Translations under genes and position numbers: made by a program
NCBI GenBank assembly: GCA_035946955.1
Contig: DASYYE010000413.1
Coordinates: 1-7,264 of the forward strand
DNA from: DASYYE01 sp035946955
GTDB taxonomy: Bacteria > Actinomycetota > Actinomycetes > Streptosporangiales > Streptosporangiaceae
Length of the DNA: 7,264 nucleotides
Reading direction: 5' to 3'
In this document: piece by piece, positions 1 through 6,329 of the stretch
Layout of the letters: each line of letters begins with the position of its first letter
Position numbering within the stretch: position 1 is the first letter of the stretch
Notes under the pieces: model-generated
What the model was told of the DNA's origin: nothing
The model's input: the letters and a program-made list of their open reading frames with translations, nothing else
The model's database searches: none

Positions 1-469
1 GCGCGCCACCCCACGTGTCGCCGGCCGCTCCCCCGATGCCGATCTGCATCGGGCCGGCCGCGCCCGCCGAGTTGGCCCCGCTGTGCACACCGGGCAGTGT
101 GGACCTGCCATGGTCGGTCTCTACCTCGCCGATCCCCGCCAGAACCGCCCAGGGGACGCTGTAGCGCTGGCCGATCGACTGGTACAGGCCCAGGTAGTTG
201 GCAGGGATGGAGTTGCGTGCCGTGCTGGTCACGCTGGCCTGCACAGCCGTGGCCGCGCCGGAACGCCCTGGGCTGGGCGTGGGGGTGCCAGCGCTGCCCG
301 TGCCGGTGCCGCCCGTGCCGCAGCCCTGGCTCGCGATGGACAGCAGGCCGGTCTCGCCAGCGATCCCCGCCCCCACGACCGCCAGCACCGCCACCAGCAT
401 GACCACTGTGCCCAGCACGGCCAGCACGAGGAGCCGCGCGGGTGAGCGCGCAGCCAACCCCCAATTCAC
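1..469 (-). CDS. Membrane-anchored MltB-like lytic transglycosylase (VirB1 analogue), 3' end missing
   Basis: Probably cleaves peptidoglycan glycan strands outside the membrane so that the conjugation apparatus can pass through the wall. The 156 visible codons contain no stop and run off the left edge. The GTG start shares a GTGA overlap with the stop of the gene at 466-1089; no Shine-Dalgarno is seen, so initiation probably depends on translational coupling. Seen in order: a short N-terminus with Arg residues; one hydrophobic segment at about 12-36; a Gly/Thr/Ser/Pro linker at about 50-75; then the start of a transglycosylase domain. In that domain YLGLYQSIGQRYSVPWAVLA leads into GEVETDHGR, whose Glu117 aligns with the catalytic Glu of MltB-type (SLT_2) enzymes, followed by GAAGPMQIG, equivalent to the family's G.xGxxQ motif. 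The family assignment is firm; the role in conjugation is inferred from the VirB4 and VirB6 neighbours. The missing part should hold the rest of the fold and possibly a second wall hydrolase domain. Confidence 0.85.
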   Translation of the reverse strand, partial: MNWGLAARSPARLLVLAVLGTVVMLVAVLAVVGAGIAGETGLLSIASQGCGTGGTGTGSAGTPTPSPGRSGAATAVQASVTSTARNSIPANYLGLYQSIGQRYSVPWAVLAGIGEVETDHGRSTLPGVHSGANSAGAAGPMQIGIGGAAGDTWGGA

Positions 470-1089
470 GCGTTGCCCGCTGACGCGAGTTCGATGTCAG
501 CGACCTGCCAGGTGTCCCCCGCACCCGCGACCGTCACCGCGTAGTCAGTGGTCTGCTGGGCCCGTCCCTGGGTTCCGGTGGTCTGCTGCGTTACGGCCGC
601 CACGAACGTCAGGCTCGAGGGGCCGAACGTCCGCAGCGCCGTGATCACGCCGTGACCGCTGGCCGACTGTTTCTGCTGTGTCCTGAGCTGGGCCACGCCA
701 GGGGTGGCGTAGCCGCGCGTGAGCGTGGCGGCCAGTTCCGGGGTGATCAGGCTCCTCATCCGCGCGACGTAGGCCTGTGCGCTCTCGGAGTAGGTGTAGG
801 TGGCGTAATCCCCCAGGAACGCCCGGACCGTCGAGGCCGCGGCGGACAGCCCAGCCTGGCTGAACGGGAGCCACTGGTAGATGTTGACTCCGCCCTGACC
901 CCCCGCAGGCTGGGTCGGGGGTATGTTCGCGGACTGCTGGGCCGCCGGACGGTGGTCACTGGAGTGCGGTGGGGTCCCCGCGGTCTGCGCGGCCGGGCGG
1001 CCGGAGAAGAGCAGGAACACCCCCAGCCCGACCAGGGCCAGGACGATCACGGCGAAAGCCGCCTTCCGCTGGGCCGGATTCAGGTCCAT
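466..1089 (-). CDS. Bitopic membrane protein, probable VirB8/TcpC-like T4SS assembly factor
   Basis: A 207-residue protein. Seen: a short cytoplasmic N-terminus (MDLNPAQRK), one strong membrane helix at about 10-29, a Pro/Gln/Ala/Ser-rich linker at about 30-68, then a compact extracytoplasmic domain at about 70-205. That domain starts with YQWLPFSQAG and an amphipathic helix, carries SLITPELAATL, and continues with alternating hydrophobic strands to a WQVADIELA end. This order (helix pair, then beta-sheet) suits the NTF2-like fold of VirB8 and TcpC, which scaffold the inner-membrane part of type IV secretion machines. No catalytic motif is visible. It begins 9 nt after the stop of the VirB6-like gene and ends in a GTGA overlap with the transglycosylase gene. 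The ribosome site is weak (GGAAG at 1102-1106, 12 nt from ATG), which suggests coupling to the gene before it. Membrane topology is clear; the VirB8 assignment rests on architecture and neighbours, and a generic NTF2-like or Mce-associated-like membrane protein is the alternative. Confidence 0.65.
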   Translation of the reverse strand: MDLNPAQRKAAFAVIVLALVGLGVFLLFSGRPAAQTAGTPPHSSDHRPAAQQSANIPPTQPAGGQGGVNIYQWLPFSQAGLSAAASTVRAFLGDYATYTYSESAQAYVARMRSLITPELAATLTRGYATPGVAQLRTQQKQSASGHGVITALRTFGPSSLTFVAAVTQQTTGTQGRAQQTTDYAVTVAGAGDTWQVADIELASAGNA

Positions 1090-1098
1090 GACCGCGGC

Positions 1099-3666
1099 TC
1101 ACTTCCGGCGCCGCAGCGGACGCAGCCAGAACGGCTCAGCCTGGGGCGTGTTGCGGCCACCGCCAGCGGCCGGAGCGGCCGTACCGGACTGGCCCGCGCC
1201 TGCCCCACCCGCGTGTTGCCTGGCCTGGGCCGTGCCGCCCCCAGCCTGCGTACCGGGGGCAGCCGCGCGGGACGGTGCCGGGCTCGTGCGTGACACGGGG
1301 GAACGCGGCGGGGCCGGCCGCACCGTGGCCGGCCTCGGCGGAGGTGCGCCGTTACCGTTGCCGCTGGCGGGACCGCTCCTGGTCCCGCCTGTCCACGGGC
1401 CGCCCTGGCCGGCCCTGGTCGGGGCTTCGCTGGTCCGGCCGGTGCCCGCGGCACCGCTGGTGCCCGCACCGCTGCTGCGTGCCCAGCCTGACGCGGGCCG
1501 TGCTCCATTGCCGTCCTGACGGGCCGGGAGGTCCAGCGGCGGGGGTGTGCGTGCGGGAGTGTCCGACGCGGCCCCACCATCGCGCGCCCGGCCCCGCACC
1601 CCTGGGCCGGACCCGCCACCTGCTCCGCTTCCTGCTCTGGCTGGCACACCAGCACCGGCCGGCTGGCTCCCGGCCTCATGCAGACCTGCCTCAGCGCCAC
1701 CCTCGGCGGCAGCGCCGCCCTGGCCTGATGAGGCCGACACGGCGCCGGCAACCCCGGCTGCCGCGACCCCGGTCGCGCCAGCCGTCGCCACCTGGCTGGC
1801 GAGGCTTACCGCCTGCGCCGGGTTGCGCCGGGCCCAGCGGGCGGCACGGTAGACGGCGACACCTGGGATACCCACGGTCGCCGCATCGAGGGTGTTGCGC
1901 GCGGCACTGCCACCGGCCATGGCCAGCTGGGCATCGGCGCGGTCGCGTGCTCCGACGACGCCGTACCCGACCGCGGAGAACAAGTGGGTGAACGGCTTGC
2001 GGTAGATGAACACCGCGACCGTGACCAGGGCGATCATCAGGATCTTCAATGCCCACGGCAGCACCGCATCGCTGGCGCCCATGATCAGCGAATATGCGTA
2101 GAGCAGCACACTGAGCACCAGTGCGATCGCGGCCTGTTTGAGCAGCACACCGATGAGCAGTTCAGCCCAGCGCAGTGCGATGACCCGCCCGAAGCCCGGG
2201 TGCGTGCCGATGATGAGGAAGAACGGGCCCGCCACGAGCAGCAGCAGGAAGCCCAGCTTGAGGACGATCAGCGTGACCGCGATGAGCAGCACGAGCACGC
2301 CCGCCACCAGGGCGGCGAACAGTGCGGCGAACGCGACCTCGAGCCGGGTGGTCCACTGCTTGCCCTGGAACACGGGGTAGACAGCGGGATCCTTCTGCTG
2401 GATCGAGTTGGCGATGCCGGTGAACGCGTTCTGCTTGGCAGTGAGGAGGTTGGCGGTGGGTTTCTCATTGGCCGCTATGGCCTGGGACCACAGGAGCTGC
2501 CGCCCATACTGGTTGACGACCGTCTGGCCTTTGGCGCCCGCAGCGTAGCTGGTGGTGCCGAACTCCCCGTCGAGCCACGGCTTGCAGACCAGGACCGTCC
2601 ACAGTTCGGAGGCATTGGTGTCCACGACGCTGTTGCCCGAGGTGTAACCGTAGTTGGCGACCGTGGGCACCTGCGGGTCACCATGCTGGACCGGGACGCA
2701 CTCGCTCTGGTGTGGGGCGGGCAGTTTGGCGAACGCGACATTGAGCGTCTGGGTGATGCCGTTCGAGACGGTCTGGCCCAGGCCGGTGAAGTCGGCTGGC
2801 CGGCTGATGAGCCACACCGCCGCGGCACAAGCGACCACCATCCACACGGTGCCCTCGATGGTGCGGGTGGCCCGCTTGCGGATCAGGCCCTGCCAGGCCA
2901 TCCAGATCGCACCGAGGATCACCACGGGCGCCAGGTAGGGGAAGTAGACGGCATTGCCGAGGCTGGTGATCAGCCGGTCCACGGCCCCGGTGAGCCAGCT
3001 CAGGATCCCCGTCCCCGCAGCGGACTGGTACACGGTGATCGTCACCCGGTCGGCCGCTTTCGCGGCGTCGAACACCACCCCGGCAATGTTGTTGCCGATG
3101 AGCGAGGCCATGTCGGAGCACTGCAGGTTGTAGGCGGCCCAGGACTGGCCGGCCATCCCATAGGCGCCATACAGCGTGGTGGGCTTGTGGGTACCGGGCG
3201 CGCCGGGCGGCGTGACCAGGGCATCGATGCCGCCATTGGCGGGTTCGGGCGTGGGCACCGAAGGCTGGCAGATGTTGTTGAGGTCACCAACCAGCCCGCT
3301 GCTCCCCGCGGCGCAGAACCCCGCCAGGCTGCCGATGTCCCCGATCCCGGGCACCGAGCAGACCCCGGAGGACTGACCTGGCTGCGCAGTCGTGGGGACA
3401 GTCCCACCTGGGCCGGTGACGGCCCCGGTCTGGCCCGTTGTGGGGTTCGTCGCCGGCTGAGTCGTCCCATGGTGGTGGCCGGGGGAGGGCTGGGTGACGG
3501 CGGCCTCCGCAGGCCCTCCGACACTGAGCATCGCCGCCAGTCCCCCCAGCACCAGCACGACCCGGACGCCCCGCCAGGACGCAAGGGCACGCAGCCGGCC
3601 GCGCCGGGCTGGGACAGCCCGGCGCACTGCCGGGGGGTGCGGACGGGATGGGATTAATCCGTGCAT
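1099..3666 (-). CDS. VirB6/TrbL-like polytopic channel protein with signal peptide and long low-complexity tail
   Basis: Likely inner-membrane channel component of the conjugation machine, 855 residues from this ATG. Order: Arg-rich N-terminus and signal peptide (hydrophobic core about 35-51, likely cleavage near PAEAA at 51-56); an extracytoplasmic region to about 230 with HHH and Cys 103, 118, 133, 183; two membrane helices at about 240-260 and 274-288; a second extracytoplasmic region at about 290-440 with Cys 323 and 361; four closely spaced helices at about 443-465, 466-487, 500-525 and 537-555; a short cytoplasmic part; then about 220 residues rich in Gly, Ala, Pro, Ser and Arg, ending FWLRPLRRRK. 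The helix cluster after a large outer domain is typical of VirB6/TrbL proteins, which are poorly conserved in sequence. An in-frame ATG 18 nt upstream (3684) has no ribosome site; the chosen ATG has AGGGAG at 6-nt spacing and overlaps the VirB4 gene by 13 bp. Codon 4 is TTA. The class is quite sure; the exact family is less so. Confidence 0.8.
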   Translation of the reverse strand: MHGLIPSRPHPPAVRRAVPARRGRLRALASWRGVRVVLVLGGLAAMLSVGGPAEAAVTQPSPGHHHGTTQPATNPTTGQTGAVTGPGGTVPTTAQPGQSSGVCSVPGIGDIGSLAGFCAAGSSGLVGDLNNICQPSVPTPEPANGGIDALVTPPGAPGTHKPTTLYGAYGMAGQSWAAYNLQCSDMASLIGNNIAGVVFDAAKAADRVTITVYQSAAGTGILSWLTGAVDRLITSLGNAVYFPYLAPVVILGAIWMAWQGLIRKRATRTIEGTVWMVVACAAAVWLISRPADFTGLGQTVSNGITQTLNVAFAKLPAPHQSECVPVQHGDPQVPTVANYGYTSGNSVVDTNASELWTVLVCKPWLDGEFGTTSYAAGAKGQTVVNQYGRQLLWSQAIAANEKPTANLLTAKQNAFTGIANSIQQKDPAVYPVFQGKQWTTRLEVAFAALFAALVAGVLVLLIAVTLIVLKLGFLLLLVAGPFFLIIGTHPGFGRVIALRWAELLIGVLLKQAAIALVLSVLLYAYSLIMGASDAVLPWALKILMIALVTVAVFIYRKPFTHLFSAVGYGVVGARDRADAQLAMAGGSAARNTLDAATVGIPGVAVYRAARWARRNPAQAVSLASQVATAGATGVAAAGVAGAVSASSGQGGAAAEGGAEAGLHEAGSQPAGAGVPARAGSGAGGGSGPGVRGRARDGGAASDTPARTPPPLDLPARQDGNGARPASGWARSSGAGTSGAAGTGRTSEAPTRAGQGGPWTGGTRSGPASGNGNGAPPPRPATVRPAPPRSPVSRTSPAPSRAAAPGTQAGGGTAQARQHAGGAGAGQSGTAAPAAGGGRNTPQAEPFWLRPLRRRK

Positions 3667-3669
3667 GCA
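3651..3669. repeat. Two adjacent perfect palindromes at the VirB4/VirB6-like junction
   Basis: GGATTAATCC (3651-3660) and TGCATGCA (3662-3669) are each their own reverse complement and lie one base apart, spanning the stop of VirB4 and the start of the VirB6-like gene. Their A/T-rich centres stand out in this sequence. They could be a protein-binding site or a short mRNA structure over the start codon; chance is also possible because both are short. Confidence 0.5.
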
Positions 3670-6329
3670 GGGCTCCCTGGCCATTCGGGGGGTGGGCCCG
3701 CGGGGGTGTCGGGCCTTGGACTATGACCGGCCGGGTCTGGGGGGGTGCGTGGTACAGGGGCCTTGCGTGTCTCGGAGCTTGTCTCGGACGCCACGTTAGG
3801 CGTCTGATGTGCTGAGCCTGACGCCTCACGCGTGGGGGCCTGGGGGGTGGGCGCCTCGTCCGCTGGGGCGTGATGGGAGCCGGGTACCGCTGCGGGCTTG
3901 CTGCGGGTCGGGTTGGTGTCCAGCCACTGCCGCATCTCGTCGGAGACCAGGTCGATGCCGATCCGGCCCGCCCTGCCTTCGAGGTCACGGAAGACACATT
4001 CGCCATTGCCGAGACCACGCAGGACAGCCTGGTGCTCCGGGGTGTTCTCGGTCCCGAGCAGGGACATGACATTGGCCACCTCGACCCGTTCGGTCGAGCG
4101 GAATGAGAACACGCTGGAGATACAGTTCGTAACCTGCTCGCTCAGCAGGTCACCAGCGTTTTGTGAAACAAGTATGAGCGCGGTGTTGCGCGAGCGGCCC
4201 ATGCGCGACACCTCGGGTACCAGCTTCGCGCCCTGGGGCGTGGAGGTGATGGCCCATGCCTCGTCGAGGATGATGGCCTTGGGCAGGCGGCGGTCCATGC
4301 CATTGAGCAGCCTGCGGGCGAACTGCGACACCAGGTACAGCAGGGCCACCGACAGCCGCTGCTCGTAGGAGAAGTCGTCCCTGGCCGTCACGGTGTCGGG
4401 CAGTGTGAGCCCGGCCAGGGTGAACACGGTCGTCCACCCGGCGGCGTCGATTCGCTGCCCACCGGTGGGGGCGAAGCACAGCCGTGCCAGGCGCATCTCC
4501 GACATAGAGCGCAACACCGCGCCGAGGTTCTTGGACGCGGGGTCAGAGGACTGCTCCAGGTGGCGGACCACCTTGCCGAGGCTGGGCCGGTCGCGGCTGG
4601 CGACCGAGCCGACCGCCTGGATCATCGCGCTCTCCCGCTCCTCGCTCATCCGGGGCAGCAGCAGGCGCAGGGTCTCGGTGGCCATGGTGCGTTTCTCGGC
4701 CAGGTCGTCGCCGAAGGAGAACGGGTCGAGCAGTCCGGGGGCGGCGGACCCCAGCGGCAGGACACGGGCCTTGCGGCCCCGGGCTATGAGCACGTCCACC
4801 AGTGACTCGGCGTCGCCCTTGGGGTCGATCACGGCCACGGTCACGCCACGCAGCGCCAACTGCAGGATGGTAAGCAGGGCCAGGGTGGTCTTGCCACCGC
4901 CGGGCTCGCCGGTGATCGCGACCGCGGTCGGCCGGTTCAGCGCCGCAGCCAGCAGCGGGTCGAAGTGGACAATGGACCGGGCCCGTCCCAGGGTCTCCCC
5001 GATGTAGGGCCCGACCCAGGCACTGTCGGCGCTGCGGCGGCTGGCCATGCCGCCCGGGGGACGGTCGCCCAGTTCCACAGTCGCGGTCGGCACCCCGCCG
5101 GCGATGGTGTACAGCGGCTGGCGCTGCACGTAGGAGGGGAGGTAGACGCGCTCCCCCGGCAGCGACTCCCGCAACAGCGCGAACTGGTCGCCGGTGGAGT
5201 TGACGACGTCGATGCCGATGTCGCGGTAGTGCTCGACCAGTGCCTCTACGCGGCGCTGGCACAGTTCCCTGGTCGGTGCGGTCACGTTGAGCCGGTGCCA
5301 GCCGTACACAAAGGGCAGGCGCTCTTTGGTGATCCCGTGCTCGAGCATCCTGGCCGCCTCGATCTGCTCGGCCAGTGCGAGTGGCAGGTCAACGCCGGCC
5401 TCCCGGATGTGCGCGTCCATGTCACGCGCATGGGCCAGTCTGCGGCCCACGTCCTTGCTGGCCTTGGCGGGGGGGATCAGCTTCATCCGGGAGCTGACCT
5501 CGACCGGGAACGGCAGCGAGTCGGCGTAGTGCAGCCACGGCTCACCCTCGGGCATCGACATGACGTCGGGGAACCGCGAGAACGAGAGCAGTGCCATGAA
5601 CGACTCGCCGGACGGCTGCACCAGCCGCAGCAGCGTGCGGCCGTTGTGGACCTGGCCCTCGAGCAGTGCCTCGATCTCCCCTGCGCCCCAGGTGCGCCGG
5701 CGCACCGCCGAGGGTGGCGGCTCACCCGCCGTACCGACCAGCGCATGCTGGAACAGCCAGGCGATCTCGTCGCTGGTCGCGTGACGTGCGCTCAGCGCAC
5801 TGGCTGACAGGGCACGGCCGAGCCGCTCAGCCTGTTCGGTCCAGCGGGTGATCTCGGCGTCCGGCACTGCCTCGTCGCCCAGGCCCAGCGTCTGCTCGCT
5901 GGTGCGGTAGGCGTTGATGAACTGGGACAGCACCCCACCGGACAGTTGCGCCCGCATGCCCCGCTGGCCCAGCCGGACCCCGAGGTAGACCTCTTTGCTC
6001 CAGAAGTCCTTCGCCCACACGTGCTGGTACATCTCGTCCAGGTAGTCGCGCCAGCCCGGCCCCCCGTCCGAGGTCGTATCCAGGCGGGCCGCCCACTCGG
6101 CCGCCGGGTAGGGGCGGTGCGCCACGCGCAGGTGCACCTCCGCGTCGGGCAGCCTGATCGCGGCGAGCGCGACGGTGATGTTGACCGCCAGTGCTTCGCG
6201 CTCGGTCGGGGTGACGAACTCGAAAGGATGGGTGGGCAGCCGGTAGTAGGCCCACGCGTGGGTCTCGGTGAGCAGGATCCGGTCGTCGAAGTAGCGGGCG
6301 GACACACGGGCCCGGCTACGCGCCCTCAC
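3654..6329 (-). CDS. VirB4/TraC-type conjugation ATPase
   Basis: Cytoplasmic or membrane-associated ATPase that powers assembly and substrate transfer by type IV secretion systems; 891 residues, the usual VirB4 size. Seen: an N-terminal VirB4-type domain (about 1-420); Walker A GEPGGGKTT at 474-482; AVIDPKGD at 499-506, the strand after the P-loop helix; Walker B AIILDEAW at 685-692; and the following LILVSQNAGDLL at 718-729, with the SQ that follows Walker B in VirB4/TraG-type motors. Residues after about 808 form a Pro/Ala/Thr/Ser-rich tail that is probably disordered. There are no evident membrane helices, so a separate PrgI/VirB3-like partner may be encoded elsewhere. The GTG start overlaps the stop of the ParA-like gene (GTGA), with AGGAG 6 nt upstream; the TAA stop lies inside the VirB6-like gene. 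Both nucleotide-binding motifs are intact, so the motor should be active. The coupling protein (VirD4) also carries Walker motifs, but the long N-terminal domain and lack of membrane helices argue against it. Confidence 0.93.
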   Translation of the reverse strand: MRARSRARVSARYFDDRILLTETHAWAYYRLPTHPFEFVTPTEREALAVNITVALAAIRLPDAEVHLRVAHRPYPAAEWAARLDTTSDGGPGWRDYLDEMYQHVWAKDFWSKEVYLGVRLGQRGMRAQLSGGVLSQFINAYRTSEQTLGLGDEAVPDAEITRWTEQAERLGRALSASALSARHATSDEIAWLFQHALVGTAGEPPPSAVRRRTWGAGEIEALLEGQVHNGRTLLRLVQPSGESFMALLSFSRFPDVMSMPEGEPWLHYADSLPFPVEVSSRMKLIPPAKASKDVGRRLAHARDMDAHIREAGVDLPLALAEQIEAARMLEHGITKERLPFVYGWHRLNVTAPTRELCQRRVEALVEHYRDIGIDVVNSTGDQFALLRESLPGERVYLPSYVQRQPLYTIAGGVPTATVELGDRPPGGMASRRSADSAWVGPYIGETLGRARSIVHFDPLLAAALNRPTAVAITGEPGGGKTTLALLTILQLALRGVTVAVIDPKGDAESLVDVLIARGRKARVLPLGSAAPGLLDPFSFGDDLAEKRTMATETLRLLLPRMSEERESAMIQAVGSVASRDRPSLGKVVRHLEQSSDPASKNLGAVLRSMSEMRLARLCFAPTGGQRIDAAGWTTVFTLAGLTLPDTVTARDDFSYEQRLSVALLYLVSQFARRLLNGMDRRLPKAIILDEAWAITSTPQGAKLVPEVSRMGRSRNTALILVSQNAGDLLSEQVTNCISSVFSFRSTERVEVANVMSLLGTENTPEHQAVLRGLGNGECVFRDLEGRAGRIGIDLVSDEMRQWLDTNPTRSKPAAVPGSHHAPADEAPTPQAPTREASGSAHQTPNVASETSSETRKAPVPRTPPDPAGHSPRPDTPAGPPPEWPGSPACTD
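3655..3657 (-). other. TTA leucine codon at codon 4 of the VirB6-like gene
   Basis: The VirB6-like gene begins ATG CAC GGA TTA ATC. In Streptomyces TTA is read only by the bldA tRNA, so genes with an early TTA can be held back until development. The six places where TTA occurs on the coding strand were checked; only this one is in frame in any of the five genes. It overlaps the TAA stop of the VirB4 gene. The codon is seen directly; the regulation is inferred and depends on the host. Confidence 0.85.
3673..3678 (-). promoter_or_regulatory. Ribosome binding site for the VirB6-like gene (AGGGAG)
   Basis: AGGGAG on the minus strand, 6 nt before the ATG at 3666, inside the end of the VirB4 gene. 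The alternative ATG at 3684 is preceded by a C-rich stretch (CCACCCCCCGA) with no ribosome site, so this element decides the start. Confidence 0.75.
3768..3788. repeat. Short tandem repeat in the VirB4 tail (9-bp unit, 12-bp period)
   Basis: tgtctcgga occurs at 3768-3776 and again at 3780-3788, encoding the SET..SSET residues of the disordered VirB4 C-terminal tail. Directly next to it is a 6-bp inverted repeat, gacgcc/ggcgtc, at 3787-3804. Probably the product of local slippage in an unconstrained tail. Confidence 0.5.
4152..4175 (-). other. Island of rare A/T-ending codons inside the VirB4 gene
   Basis: Codons 719-726 of VirB4 read ATA CTT GTT TCA CAA AAC GCT GGT, so seven of eight end in A or T, while codons nearby almost always end in G or C. 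The stretch encodes ILVSQNAG, the conserved segment after Walker B. A small dyad (TTGT-GAA-ACAA on the plus strand, 4161-4171) lies inside it. Confidence 0.75.

Noticed and set aside
32..53. Perfect 8-bp inverted repeat (cccgatgc / gcatcggg, 6-nt loop) as a terminator or regulatory hairpin
   Set aside because: It lies inside the transglycosylase coding sequence over the conserved GPMQIGIG residues, has no T-run, and is explained by GC-rich coding constraints.
1984..3657. 557-codon open frame on the plus strand
   Set aside because: It lies entirely antisense to the VirB6-like gene. Long antisense frames are expected in GC-rich DNA with strong third-position bias, and its composition (Gly/Asp/His/Arg/Gln-rich, no domain or membrane pattern) is that of a shadow.
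3739..3745. C7 tract as a programmed frameshift joining VirB4 to the VirB6-like frame
   Set aside because: After a shift into the VirB6-like frame a TAG at 3721-3723 ends translation before the VirB6-like start, so no fusion can form; the tract lies in a disordered tail and slippage is not supported.
3284..4072. Minus-strand 262-codon frame across the VirB4/VirB6-like junction
   Set aside because: Pro/Arg/Ser-rich product with no motif, overlapping two well-supported genes in another frame.
4132..4150. 7-bp inverted repeat (acctgct / agcaggt) as a control element
   Set aside because: It encodes DLLSEQVT of the VirB4 core; the paired CTGCTGAG/GAGCAG codons produce it by chance. It is only notable for lying next to the rare-codon island.
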